Of a stretch of 64,000 nt of DNA, positions 10,062 through 23,084 are shown piece by piece. The translations under genes and the position numbers were made by a program. A model generated the notes under the pieces. The model had not been told where the DNA came from, did not search any database, and saw only the letters and a list, made by a program, of their open reading frames with translations. The DNA is from Volutella citrinella (Eukaryota; Ascomycota; Sordariomycetes; Hypocreales; Nectriaceae), in contig JAWZSP010000006.1 of NCBI GenBank assembly GCA_034401135.1, positions 3,100,001 to 3,164,000 of the forward strand. Direction: 5' to 3'. Position 1 is the first letter of the stretch. The number at the start of each line of letters is the position of its first letter.

Positions 10062-13000
10062 GCCGCTTTTTTGTGGACAAGGGTACTGCAGCCGGCTCGG
10101 AACGACGCTTTCTGTAGGAATGCGACTCCGGGGTTGGGTCTAGAATGCAGAAACACAGTAAGACCCTAACGAGCTGAAAATAGACGTCCCAGTCGACCAC
10201 CAGACGAAGGTCTCTGAAGAGAAAGTAAATGTACAGTGCTGGGGATCAATCGGGTGCCTCCCCAGATATGGGATCATGCGTTTCTCCCCTGCCACCCATC
10301 CCCACTAGGCTGCGACTACAGAGTCCAGCCGACCACGTTGCACAGGCTAGAAGTCTTTCCAGGCCAGCTATTGAGGTATGCGTCTTGATCGGGCTTGTCG
10401 GGGGGCAAAGACGTTCGCGTAGCTTCGTCTGACCACTTCCAGCTCGCTTGGAGAGTGTGTGTGCCTCCGCTAAGACGGCGAGTCCGCTCTTCCATCCCAG
10501 CGGCTTATGCACATCTCGAGTAGCATCTTCGGCCTTTTCTCTCGTGCAAGGAGCTAGAACGGGAGAGACACCTCGGCGCTCTAGACTGTTCCATTGTACG
10601 CGCGTGTGTTGAGCAGGGGCTTCGGTCAGCAAACATGAAGCGAATGGGGATTGGCTCGGCTCTGCAAATTTGCCATGATGCCATGAACATGCTGCCAGCC
10701 GAGACAAATCGGCTGTATGTCCACGGCATCAAAGGGTTACATGTTTGCATCTAACCACCCCTTTTCGTTGGAACGTTGGGTATGCCTGCCCCGCAGTGAA
10801 CCGAACGCCAGCGTCGAAGTGGTTGTAAACCACACTACCGGCATTCGATTTGTTGCATGGCTTTGGCGCTCATGACATTAGTCCATGCTAAGTGGGGCAG
10901 GATCATGCCTCTGGATGTAGATCGACCATGTCGAAGAACAGAGTGGTATCTTTCATATGCGACTTGCTGCGTTTCACATTAGAAACGCGGCACAAGGATA
11001 CACATACACTGACATGGGTGTCCAACTTACCACATATTGCACTTTCTCGCATTTCAGTCTTCCCCTTCAGCTCACAGCATGTCTGTAAGGATCTTGAAAA
11101 TGGCGCCTAGGCCCCACCGGAGAGTGGAAGTCCCGACGAGAACATGCCATGGTCAGATCGCCCGCCAACATGATTCACATAGACCTGTTGGCTTTTCCTG
11201 TCTATACTTCTCTGCAATTCATCATCGCAGGGCAGCAAATAGTCGGGGGGGAGTAATATAGTAGCCATCCCTTGGGCCATCTTCAGAAGCTCACCACATG
11301 ATATGGTTCCTGATACGGCATGCCTGTTCGGGCCCCCAAGCACAAAGGCTCTGTGGCGGCTTTCGTGGCGGCTTTCCTGACGACCCGCAAGTTCCAGCAG
11401 CTTGCAGAGTGGATCCAACCACAGATGAACAGATGAGTCGTGCCAGTTGGACAGCATTGAGTCCATTACTACTGCCAAGCTTAAGCCGACGGGTTATTAT
11501 CTTATGTCGGCGGAACGGACCTTGCCGCTGCCTACGGTTGTGTACCATCATGGTGTGACGGATCCGAGTGAAACACAGTCAGCCAGAAATTAATTTGCCT
11601 GCCGGTCCGATCTTCCTGAGAGCAGTGGGCGGCCGGCATTCCTGTAAGTGCGGGCTGACCCAATACTTGGGTCAAGGGTTTCCTATGCTGAGATCAAAGC
11701 CTCAACAAGATCCACCTGCTTCATTGTCCTTTCCAGAAGGCGTGGAATTGGGAGCCAAGGACAAGATACGGAAAAGTATATGGGCTCATCCAGGGTCCAG
11801 CACCGCCAAGTCGAGAAGTGAAACACAGCACGCCGGAAGTCCTGGAGTGGGGGGTCACGACCCAGGTGTCACGACTCTCTGCACGAGCCCGGGCTCTGCG
11901 GCCGTTGTCAAAACGGTCAGCAACGGTCAGCCGCTATAGCATCTGCAGACTATTGATATCGCTTGTTGTAAAATGCAAGCTTGTGTTGTTCTCATGACAG
12001 CAGATGTGGGAGTAAAGGGCGGGAGTGTGACCTCGGAGAGGCCCATGGCCGTGCAACCCTACAGGTCAGCCGTGGCCAGGAGTGTGATCCTTTCGATCTC
12101 AGCCTATTTCATCGTTGGCGGCACCTGTTGCCCGCACGACTTTCATACCTTGTCAGCGTTACGTGCGGATACCCCGCGTCAAGGGTGGGAGAATCCATGG
12201 TAGATGGCTCCGCAGCTTGGCTGCCTGGAAGCGCCTGGACGCAACCCACCTTGAGGCCGAGCAATGTTTCTGGATGTCAAAAACAGGTTAACAAGGCAAA
12301 CGATCGTCCCATTACGGGATAGATGGGCATTGGCATTCCCTTTTGGTGGTTCACCGCGCTCTCCATTTGGCATTTTGGGACAAAGCTGCTCGATCTTGGC
12401 GACACGGCGTCAGGGCTGTAGAAGACTCTTGTCCATGCGGAGGGGTCGGGATGGGGACAGAGCCAGGGTCCGATCTGTGGGTGTCCTGAATTGGTCACAT
12501 CTCGTTCATATGCGTAGGCAAGGGATCGAATGGGGCAATTCCACTTCACAAGTCTCATGTCGTAATGATGCGCAAGGCGATGATGGGTGGTCAGTCTATG
12601 TCACATTGTGATATCCCCACAGCAAGGTACTAAACGGTACGTGGAAGTAAACGTCCGACCTGAAGTGGGAAGTGTGGGGGCCGTCTGAGCCAGCTCGCAC
12701 CACTCCAAGCAAGCAGATTTCTTGCAACACGGTGCTACACAAGATGAGATTGATTGGGCGATATCCTGCTGCGGCTTTGGCCTAATAAGATTGGTTGGCG
12801 GCTTTGTGCGGGCAGGCAAGATCCGGGTTTGGGTTGGAATATCTCTGAGATAAGAAAACGACTTCGTCGCTGCCAGCTCACAAGTGAGACGCGTGTAAGA
12901 GCTGCACCATCCATATCACTTGGGCTGCTGCGTGACAAAAGAATACATCTCTGAGGAATGGATTAGGAGGTGGATTTTTGGTTGGGAGAAATGGAGGAGT

Positions 13001-13225
13001 TGGTGGTTCAGCAGTCGTTCACTCCTGCCTCTTCACCCCATCACTGTATGCTGGCCCGCTGGGCAAGGTAACACAGCTTTGGGCGCGCGGAACGCTAAAA
13101 GGCCGCCTCACGTGACACCCCGGCGCTTGCTGTGAAGGCAACCTCTGGTGCATCAGTGAGCTCCCGTTGGAGCTTCCTGCTAAATTCAACGACGCGCATC
13201 TCAGCGACGACCATCCTTGAGCATA
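10062..13225. other. Intergenic, no gene recognised
   Basis: About 3.2 kb between the P450 and the RNPS1-like gene. The open frames (longest about 150 codons) overlap each other on both strands, show no domain and have no supporting splice structure. It must hold the P450 terminator and the promoter of the downstream SR gene. I see no repeat family or RNA gene. Confidence 0.55.
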
Positions 13226-14268
13226 ATGGCGTCGCGCTCGCCCTCCCGTGGGAGATTCCGCTCTCGTTCGCGCTCCCCAATCCCCCGATCTGACTATTCT
13301 CGATCGCCGCGTCGCCGCAGCGATTCTAGATCGCCGTCGCGGTCTCCTACGCCACCTCGTCGCAACGGGCGCTTCAGGAGCAGGAGCCGGAGCCACAGTT
13401 GGAACCGGGGCCGTGATCGCGACGGGAGAGGGCGCAGCGAGTCTCCCTCAGTAAGGAGCACAAAGGCACGTGGAGACCCCTCTTCTTCCCTCTCTTCTGA
13501 TTATCCCAGTGATACTCTTTGTTGCCCGTGCTAGGACCTAACCCTGGTTGATAGATCGTGGTGGAGCGGCTGTCCAAGAATATCAACGAGCAGCACCTTT
13601 ACGAGATATTTGGCCAGTTTGGACGCATCAAGGATCTGGACCTGCCAATTAACAGAACATGTGCGTCGAAGCGCTTCGAGCTCCCCTGCACCCCAACCCC
13701 GGCAGAGAATCTAACCACTTGAGTCGCAGATGGCACCAACCGCGGCACGGCATACATCCTCTACGACATTGAGGCTGACGCTGAGGCGGCTATCGCGCAC
13801 ATGCATGAGGCCCAAGTTGACGGCGCTACCATCAACGTCTCCATCGTCTTACCGCGTCGCAAGCTATCCCCCGCTCCCCCAACTGCAAGACGGGGTGCCA
13901 ACATTGATCCCCGAGTTCCGTTTGTAGGCCCACGTGGGTCTCATCTCGGAATGCCTGCTGGAGGCGGTGCGCACATGTCTGGCGGAGGTGGCCGCCGTCG
14001 TACGTCGCCGGGGGGCCGGTATGGGCCAAGGTCCGATGTGTATCGCCCTGGATCGCGTTCACCCTCTCGATCACCTGGCGGGCCCCCGCCGTCTCGGGGA
14101 GGGGGAAGTCGGTACCGCAGCCGATCACGCAACTCGTACTCATCCAGGTCGCGCTCGAGATCACCCGCCCATAGACGCCATGGTGGGGGCCGCAGCCGTA
14201 GCCGAAGCAGCTACGATAGCCTCGACGACGCAAGTCGATCTCGCAGTCGAGGAAGGGGCTACAGGTGA
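13226..14268 (+). CDS. SR-rich RRM protein, RNPS1-like splicing/EJC factor
   Basis: Nuclear RNA-binding protein related to RNPS1, a peripheral exon-junction-complex/ASAP component that affects splicing and mRNA surveillance (family knowledge). Exons 13226-13450, 13555-13660 and 13730-14268 give 289 residues. Domains: an N-terminal Arg/Ser domain (residues 1-75), one RRM (about 76-150) starting IVVERLSKNINEQHLYEIFG and continuing GRIKDLDLPINR, GTAYILYDIEADAEAAIAHM, and a Gly-rich then RS-rich C-terminus ending SRSRGRGYR. The arrangement RS-RRM-RS and the motif HMHEAQVDGATINV resemble RNPS1 closely. The start ATG at 13226 opens directly into the RS domain. The alternative acceptor at 13534 would put the RRM out of frame, so 13555 was used. 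A generic SR protein is the other possibility. Confidence 0.87.
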
Positions 14269-17200
14269 AAAATGAATGCCAATTTGGCATCGTATTAAAA
14301 ATTTGCTCTTATTGGCGTGATTAGCAATGGGCATTGGGAAAGGCGTGAAAAGAAGGCCGCCCTCAGATACTTAGCTTATGAACCAAAGTTTGTGGATTCC
14401 CATCCCGTGGGGATTTGTCGTCAGGTGCTTTGACTAACGCTCACTAGATTAATTGAAGTTAAACAAGCCGCTGTAGCATGAAAGCTCGGCATCCCTGGCT
14501 TTCCTTAAAAAACCCGGTCCTTCCCTTCCCTCTTAGGCTACTTTCCCATTTACCTGGTTGGCATACCCATGTATCGCCGTCGACCACTTTTGTTCGTCCC
14601 GACGACCTTCCTCCATGATTTTGTGATGACTTGACTCTTTTGAGGCGGGACCTAATTGGGCTCGCCGCGGGCTGCTACTACTGAACTGTTGCAACTGATT
14701 TGTCCACTCTTGTCGAGTCATGGGTATAGCAGCCCCGGGTATGCTTGTGCCCCCCCCCCCGGAGATGAGGAGTGGGCTCTCTTTCCACAATGCCAAGCCC
14801 TGGTAACTTGTTGAACGGGCTCAGGCTGATCCTTCCGACACTTTTAGATCGAATCTTGTTATTTATCATTTCTTCCCCACAATCGGAACAAACCGTGCGT
14901 TTGGCTGTGGAACCGCAGAGGGTGGCTTGGGAGGCAGCCGTTGACTAATTAGTCCAATCCCATACCCAGTGTCTGTCGGACTGCACATGGTGCAAAGCCA
15001 GCAGTGTCGCAACGACGTGGCATCCCACGCTGCCGAAAACGTGTGTGGTAGCCAGCCACGTGAATGCCGTTGATGCGCTACGGCCTCAGCTGAGGCCGAG
15101 TTTGGCGCACCTCCCTCGCATAGGGCTGAGCTCAAGCTTGGTTGACACGTTGGCTGGCACCTTGTCACATTGTGACATCTGCCGCCGTACTCCCGGCTTC
15201 CGTCTTGAGTACCTTATAGCTTGGCAGCTCCTGCCTACTAGTAGCTATTCTGTGCTGCTTGTAGCAGGGTTACCCATCCGCCAGAGCGCTCCTTGGTGGC
15301 AAAACCTCGTTGCCGCGGGATAAAGGGCTACCCGTCCTACCCATGGCAGTGATGCCCTGGCCACGAAATAACTAGAGTGCACGGATTCGGCCTCGCGAAG
15401 GGCTGTAGGCTGTAGGGACCAGCCATGGAATGGCCCGTCACCGAGTTGCCACCTGTGATCAGGGTTCCAGCTCACCGCAGCAGCCCACACACTGCAGGCG
15501 CTCACTCATCCGGGTTGACTCCTGGGACAATCTTACTACATGGCCTTGGCCGCATCCAAAGCTCTCGACAATATTACAGCGTACGTCTACCTACACGACA
15601 ACTTGCCACGCCCAGCATGTGATCCATCGTTGCGGTAGCCAATGAGGCCCACCAGTGGTGGTGTGCATCACACCAGAGCCCGGCCATTCTTATCCCAAGG
15701 TTGCGAAAGCATCAACCCCTACCCCCCAGGGATTGCCTCGATGCTCTGCACGGAGCCTCAAAGGTCAAACCCAACCTGTTCGGCCGATTCTCGGCTTGCC
15801 CGACCCGTCTCCCCGTACTACCTCTTCAGGAAGCCTGCATGCTTGGACAGGGGGCAGCCGGTGGCGTATCGTTCGTGTGGGCTCGAGAGCTGGGGCGTAG
15901 GGTACTTGGTTGAGAGGGAGGTGAGGGGCTTCGCTTTCGCGGGTCGGATCTGTCTTGGGCACCTCTCTCCGTTGACCTTGCTGAAGTGAACTGGGGGGGG
16001 GGGGTTATGCGTTGGATCCCGCCAGCCCGGCCCCACCTCCTCCTCCATAGCAAGCCATCGTGTGTGAACCGGACCTGTCGATAGACGATAGTGGCCTCCA
16101 GGTGGCAGTACGCAGTGGAAGCCGGCCGTAATTGGCAGCCGTGGAAGCGACGGACGCACGTCATTCACTGTCCCGCTCCTATCGAGAGCGGAGGCAAGCA
16201 CGAGAGGTAGCTGTGAAGTACCGCATGGACATGGGCCTCCCTCCCTGATGCCACCGGACTGGGCATGTCATTGAGCCTCAATCAGCGTGATGCCCCCCCC
16301 TCTGGATGCAGATGTAATGCAGTGGCTGCGCCGATGGGTGCAACTGAACGCAATGGGCCAAACCCATCTGAGTAAGATTGGTTTGTACTGGCACCTTTGA
16401 CCACATGATGCTCCCCCCCGGCATTGGTGTTCCGGACCAGTCCCTCGGGAGTCAAGGCCCCCATCTCCAGTAGCCTGGCTCCAGGGGCTGGTGTGGTGGA
16501 TGTCGTGGATTCCTTTGATGCGCGGCTGACCCAGTTGAGCGCTGCGATACAACAGGAACTCGGGGTCTATGGAGGATCCTGGTCGAGCTGTGCGTCGTGT
16601 CATGAGGGCTGAAGGCGAGATGTGAACCTCATTTGGAAAAATAACGTCGCACTCGATACACACGGTGTTGCACAGCTTGGGACAGGGCCGGACGCAAACA
16701 TGATATAAGCATCAAGAGCCCGCAGACGCTTTCCCCCCAGCCATCATACTCTTCTGCACCAGTCCATCTCTCAATAACACGCCAGGCCTGCCTGTACAGC
16801 AGCCGGCAATCCGTCGAGTCTATCATGTTTGAGATGCGTCAACGTCCGTGGCCAAGCCACGAACCTCACGACCCTGATCCTCCGCCGACGCCCCCAGGAG
16901 GTCCTCGTGTACCCCCTCCTCAGCCCGACCCGCCGCCGTCTCCTCCACACAACACAATGCTCCTGAGCCCTTACACGCTCTGGTGGCAGACGAGTTGCCC
17001 GGGGCCGTGCCAGATTGATGATGGAGGGTAGCCAGGCAGCCAGGCGGCGCCCTGCCTTTTCGCCCCCATTTCACAGCTGGAGCCCCCCTAACACGGCGCG
17101 GTGCATCGACTGCTACCCGGAGACTTTGTTTCTTCTGGATCTCGAAGAGTGGGCTGGCTGAGCTGTGTCGTCCATCGCACCCATGCCCATGGGTCGATCA

Positions 17201-19819
17201 CGCTAGACGAGCTGGCAGGGAGGGGGACTTACGAGTGGCCACGGATCCGCGTATCATTACTGAAAATGATGTTCGGCATTAGGGGACTCAAAGCAACGGC
17301 TGAGATGAGATGCGGGTGGATGTGGATGTGGATGTGGATGCGGATGTGGAACTTGCATGTGGATGTTGGGAACTGGATGAGGTTTGGCTGATGCGACAGC
17401 CGACTGACATGACTACTGATGGAGCGAGCTGGAGGGCACGCACCGGAACCCCACACTATTTTGGTGTCGCCGGGTGCTCAGTTTGGCAGCTGGGACAAAA
17501 GGGCCTTGTCATTTAAAACAGAGCACAACACAAGTCAACACGAACAAAGTCCTTGGCACTGTGCGTGAGTTCCTCTTCTGTGCATTTGGTGTAACGATTC
17601 ACAGCTAGTCTCGGGATGTGGGAGCCCCCAAGTCGGTTTAGAGCAATAGCATCGCGATCCGGGCTTGAGCTTGGTCCTCCAGCTGGGGACAGAGAGTCGT
17701 CCGGGTCTGCTCCGAAATCAGCCCCGTCCCAGTGGCATTTGCGGCGGAAATAGGCTGCCGCATTGACTACCTTGCCTTAGATCTTACAGCCCCCCGGACT
17801 GCCTAGCTCCCGCCGTCCATAGCCGCCGGCAAGCAGCCCCAAGCCAAACCAAACCCGATCTAACCTCTCAACTTGCTGTAGGCGCTTCGGAATTCGGAAA
17901 AGCGGGAGGCCCCAACGGCCCCAACGGCCCCAGCGCGCGATCCAGCAGTCGGCCGACCACTTCTGACTCTCGGAGATGAGTGCCCTCCCTAGTCAAGTAG
18001 TCAATTACAGCCTACAGGCGCCGTCCTGGGCCTTTCGGGCAGGGGACAGCGACCAACGCTAACCTTCATACACGTGGTGCCTTCTGGAGAGACGGAGAAC
18101 ATACCCGCCAAAAAAAGGGTTAGGGTTTTGTTTTCCAGAAATCCGGAAACCCAACATTTTTCATTCGAATCAGCGGGAGAGCGCGAATCTAGCCTCACGG
18201 GAAGCCTCGAAATTACCGCTGCCCTTCGTTTGATCATCCCGTGTTGGTTCCCGTGTTGGTATGAGGTGGCTGCCATGGTGCTGAGACGGTGTTGATACAA
18301 CTTACATTTCAAGTAGAGTGGAATTGTGATTCTGATCGGACATGCCAGAATTGGGGAAAGAGCCGACACCTCTATTCTATTCGTCTCCCTCTCTCCCTTG
18401 AAAATTTGCTACGCAAGTGTGCGTCTCATTGAGCTAGAAAGTGGTGGGCAGCCTTTTACAGAACTACTTCAGCCTCGATGGTAGTCCTTTACATGTAGCC
18501 CCGTGCGTTTTCGCCATCTGCCCAAAGACGCCGGAACTTCCTAAGGGCGACTTGCCGAGTCTGTGCTCATACACGGGCAAGGGGCTCGCCATCCTTGATC
18601 GTCCTCGCTCGGTTCTCCTCAAGGGGGATATACTGGCTGGCGATGAATCTTGACGTGTCTTTGGGCGTCCAGTTCATATCGAGCGTGGCCATGCTGAACA
18701 ATCTCCCGCCTAGGACTGAAGCAAATGCGATAGTTGAGTAGTTGGCATGTTCAGTTCAACGACAAGGTGTGAGGGCGGACGGAGATGACCGAGCGTTGTA
18801 GATAGGGCCTAAGAGTCGTCAGCGGATGACACAGCTGACAACAATACGCCCCCTGACGAGGTGAACTCGCCGATAAACCTGGGCTCGATGCGTCCGATTC
18901 ATAATGTTTGCGCACCAGGGGCTCGAGAGCTGTCGTAGTCTGCAGCCTCATCATCGGCCCGGCTCGGCGAGGAATTCAACGTCTCTCGAACCTACTTTGC
19001 CGTCTATATCAAGGCTAGCAAACCAGTATTGATAGGTGTAGCGCGACAAAGATCAGTGGTTGGATGGACTGCTTCATGGAATGAAAGCAAAGCACAATGC
19101 AATGTGTGGGATACTGAACAGTAACAACTTGAAGGGCTTGAGGGGTAGGTCGCACAGTTTGGCCGCCGCATGAGTGATGCGATGTTGAGGATTGACGGGC
19201 GCAATCCTGATATACACTTGATAGGGTGATGAGAGCTCTGAATAGGAAACTGGGTGATGACCTGTCTTGCAGCATTCGGGTATGGGACCAACTGGCTCAC
19301 TCTGAGTTGCGGCGGGCGTTCACGGAGTTTGTGCAACATGTATTGCAGCCCTTGGGCTCGCGACGTTTCGATTATAAAAGCTGAGCATCAGGCGCTGAGG
19401 TATCAAGAGGGTCGAGGGTATCACTGGAAACCGGGCTTAGAAGCTAAATTTACCTCATGCCTATAATGACAGAGGGATTGTCGACTAATTGAGTAAATAA
19501 ACCATGGCAAAGTTTACAAAAAGTCGAGGTACAATGTAAACTCGTGGTTGACATGGAGGCACCTTTGTTCGGTTTGACCGTGGCTACACCGCCTTCCTTT
19601 CTGGGCCATAGCACCTCGTTTTGCCAGAAATTGTTGTCGCGAAAGCTCCGGTGCCAACTTGGCAGCTCCCCGCTCAACTACCCTTCACTTCCAATTCATT
19701 GCCCTTGAATTTTGTCTCAGCCGGTCCGCCTTCCAAGCCCTCGAATTGAAACTCGCACCTTGAACCTACATCGTTCCTTTGCGGTTCAGATTGCCAGCCT
19801 TTGCTCCTCTCGCCGCGCC
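14269..19819. other. Large intergenic gap, no gene recognised
   Basis: About 5.5 kb with no recognisable coding domain on either strand. It contains C/G homopolymers (14750-14760 and 15993-16004), a palindrome CTACTAGTAG at 15235-15244, and a GTGGAT tandem repeat at 17316-17350. A pair of orphan multi-exon genes cannot be excluded by eye. Confidence 0.5.
17316..17350. repeat. GTGGAT hexamer tandem repeat (about 6 copies)
   Basis: Four perfect GTGGAT units, one GCGGAT variant and a partial unit. It is a simple microsatellite in a gene-free stretch. Confidence 0.85.
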
Positions 19820-20671
<852 letters not shown>

Positions 20672-20825
20672 GAGAGCAAGCAAGCCAGTTACTTAGAATT
20701 ATTGCGGCGGTGTTCTGGCGTTGGCGTAAGGCTAATGATGAGATTCGGTCCACAAAGTGGCAGCCCTTTCCCGTAGCGACCCTGAAGCATTCCCGTAAAC
20801 CCGCGACACCATCGAGCACTGGGGC

Positions 20826-21504
20826 CTAAGCCTTCTGTCCCTGGATTGTTGCTACGACTTTTCGCTGGTGGCGGGCTGCCCGGAACTCCAGATACCAAAT
20901 TCCCTGCCATGTGCCTGTGGCCTAGTTAAACCATGTTAGCTGCCCCATCCTTCTTTTCTTTTCTCCATGTTAACATAAGAGTTGCCTACCAGTTTGCCAT
21001 CTTTGATTGGAATAGTCACGCTCGCGCCGACGAGAGCGGATTTGATGTGTGCCTGCCAAGGTTAGGGCCATGTCTCTAGTTAAAAGATTGAGGAGCAATC
21101 GTACGGGCATGTCGTCAGGACCTTCGGCGCTATTCCACGGTATTAGTGATGCTGAGGAGTCGGGCCTTGTTGGCGGAAAGCACACTTACTCGTGTCTGTA
21201 CAGCGCCTCACCCTTGGGGCCCTCAGCGGGAGCAATGCGATCAAGGGCATCGCTCATATCGGCTCGGACATCCTCATCCCCTGGAAGAGATATGAATTTT
21301 ACAGGCTCGGCATATTCCAGGACGATCAGATCACTTACAGTTCTCATTCAGACTCAAGGCGCAGCTAGTATGCTGCACAAATAGATTCAGCAGACCAATT
21401 TTGTAGTCTCTAATCTCTGGGAGAGCCGACACCACTTGGTCCGTAATCAAGTACGAACCCCGAGACTTGGCTGGCAGTGTAAACTGTTTCTGGAACCAGC
21501 TCAT
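20826..21504 (-). CDS. YjbQ/UPF0047 family protein (secondary thiamine-phosphate synthase enzyme)
   Basis: Small conserved protein of the YjbQ/UPF0047 family. The E. coli member has weak thiamine-phosphate synthase activity; the true fungal role is unknown. I read five exons: 21504-21339, 21280-21190, 21129-21105, 21052-20990 and 20921-20826, giving 146 residues. Hallmarks: SRGSYLITDQV, LLNLFVQHTSCALSLNENWDEDVR, MSDALDRIAPAEGPKGEALYRH, DDMPAHIKSALVGASVTIP, and the C-terminal ATGTWQGIWYLEFR. The putative active-site histidines (HTS, YRH, AHIK) are present. The third exon is only 25 nt. An in-frame ATG at 21684 would add 60 residues containing a hydrophobic stretch (VPVLLCLLLVVSLF); I chose 21504 because family members start near MSWFQKQF. 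The gene is convergent with CFIm25. Confidence 0.9.
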
Positions 21505-22165
21505 TGTGGCTGGCGGAGACGCAGCGACAGGCGGCTCAACTGGAGGCGGGGAAGTTTGGAGACCAAGTAATGCGAATGGGAGAGTCCAGATGAAATGAAA
21601 TGCACTTGGGAACAGAGAAACCACCAAGAGAAGACACAGGAGGACCGGAACTGTTGAGGAGTTGATGCGGGACGCTGGAGGCATTCTGTGGTTGATAGTC
21701 TGGGCCTATGACGGAAGGGCAGTGGGGTAGAAACAAGGGCGGACTCTGGTTGGGGGCAGCCACCAATACAATCGCAGGCTTTCATAATCGTGCCGCCCAA
21801 GCTTCAAAAAGTGACCCGCGAGATGGCAGAGCGCCAACAGTTATCCAGACTTGAAGTAATGAATATTGAATTCTCTACTGAGGCTTTTGGTCAGTTGGCA
21901 ATACGGATACTTTGGTCTCCTCTCGCTGTTTGCGTCTACCACCAAGAGCAACCAATGTTGTCGTGAGGCGATAATTCACGCGCGGTACCAACCAAGCTTG
22001 GAATTTGCTCATTTTTATCTTGATTTAATATATACATGGTCTTTATCACATCTCCTTCCCAGGAGCACAGTACAGGGTCTTTGGCCTTCTGCCTACCGCC
22101 ATCCAGCACCTCCCTTGTGTCGTTTCTACCTTCCCAGCTCCGTCTTCTGCCATGGCTTTGCTGCT
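21505..22165. other. Intergenic between YjbQ and NDUFS6 genes
   Basis: About 660 bp that should carry the YjbQ promoter and the NDUFS6 3' end, both genes running leftward. The in-frame hydrophobic extension of the YjbQ gene (21684-21505) lies here. Nothing else is recognised. Confidence 0.6.
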
Positions 22166-22749
22166 TTATTGGAGGGGATACGAGGTCTCGGGGAGCGATT
22201 CGAGGTGCTTTCGGTGGTGCTCGTTGGCCTGTACAACTGTCAGTCTGGGAGTCAGGTGTGAGTAGAGTTGCCAGGGCCCATACGTAGGGAATGCCGCAGT
22301 AGTTGCAGGTAGCGATCTCCTTCTTGTCGGTGTTGATGAAGATCTTGGGGTGGCCGCTGGGGCCGCCGCCGCCATCGCAGGCAACCATGCGCTCGTGAGT
22401 CCATCGGACGGGCTGCTCGTGAATCAATTCGATAGCAGACTTGGGTTGGGGCTACTGCTGGGTTAGAAGAATGGCTTCCGGCTCTCGGGGCACACGGGCG
22501 TACCTGGACGCTGAAGTCGGTCTGTTCGAATCGGGGTCCAGTCATGGCCACGGCGCGAGGCTTCTGGCTTCGGGACCAGACGCCAACACGGTTGGGGGCC
22601 TGGTTGATTTCGGCAGGCTTGGATTCGTCGACGGCGGCGGGTGAGGTGACGGCAGCCTCCAGCTGGAGGGCCGAGGTGGTGAAAGCCCGCTGGGAAAGTC
22701 GCGCACCGCGCGCAAAGGCACCAATTGCCCTCAATTGAGATGTGGCCAT
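22166..22749 (-). CDS. NDUFS6: NADH:ubiquinone oxidoreductase subunit NDUFS6 (13 kDa zinc subunit of complex I)
   Basis: Accessory complex I subunit that binds zinc in the peripheral arm and acts in late assembly in mitochondria. Exons 22749-22504, 22451-22284 and 22228-22166 give 158 residues. The N-terminus (MATSQLRAIGAFARGARLSQRAF) is rich in Arg, Ala and Ser and lacks acids, a typical matrix presequence. The zinc site is intact: C107 in ACDGGGG, H116 in SGHPKIFIN, and C131/C134 in ATCNYCG. The third exon completes the family C-terminus, ANEHHRKHLESLPETSY. Without the second intron (22283-22229) the frame would read into an unrelated tail. It is divergent from the Mpp6-like gene, the two ATGs being 335 bp apart. 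Confidence 0.95.
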
Positions 22750-23084
22750 TGTGAAAGTGTCGCAAATCGGACGTTCGGATCGATTCGTCGTGGTCGGCTC
22801 GTGCAGGCGATTGAAGATCGTGAGGCAGCGGATGGAGTCTAAGCTGGACGATATCGGAACATCTGTTCTCCCGGCGCCGAGAAATTTTCCCGACTGCACA
22901 AAGAAGTCCCAGCTTGTAGCACAACATTTCGCGGTATCAGGAATTCCGATCAAGAAACTAAGGCAAAGCCTTGAGGACGGTGTAGGAAATACCGCCGGGG
23001 ACAGACTGTTGCCGCGTCTTTCAACCTCATGCTCGAGGCCTTCACCGATATTCCCCAACTACTGGCCAAACGAACACCGAAACC

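Noticed and set aside
18115..18130. Telomere-like TTAGGG
   Set aside because: Only one copy is present; no tandem telomeric array.
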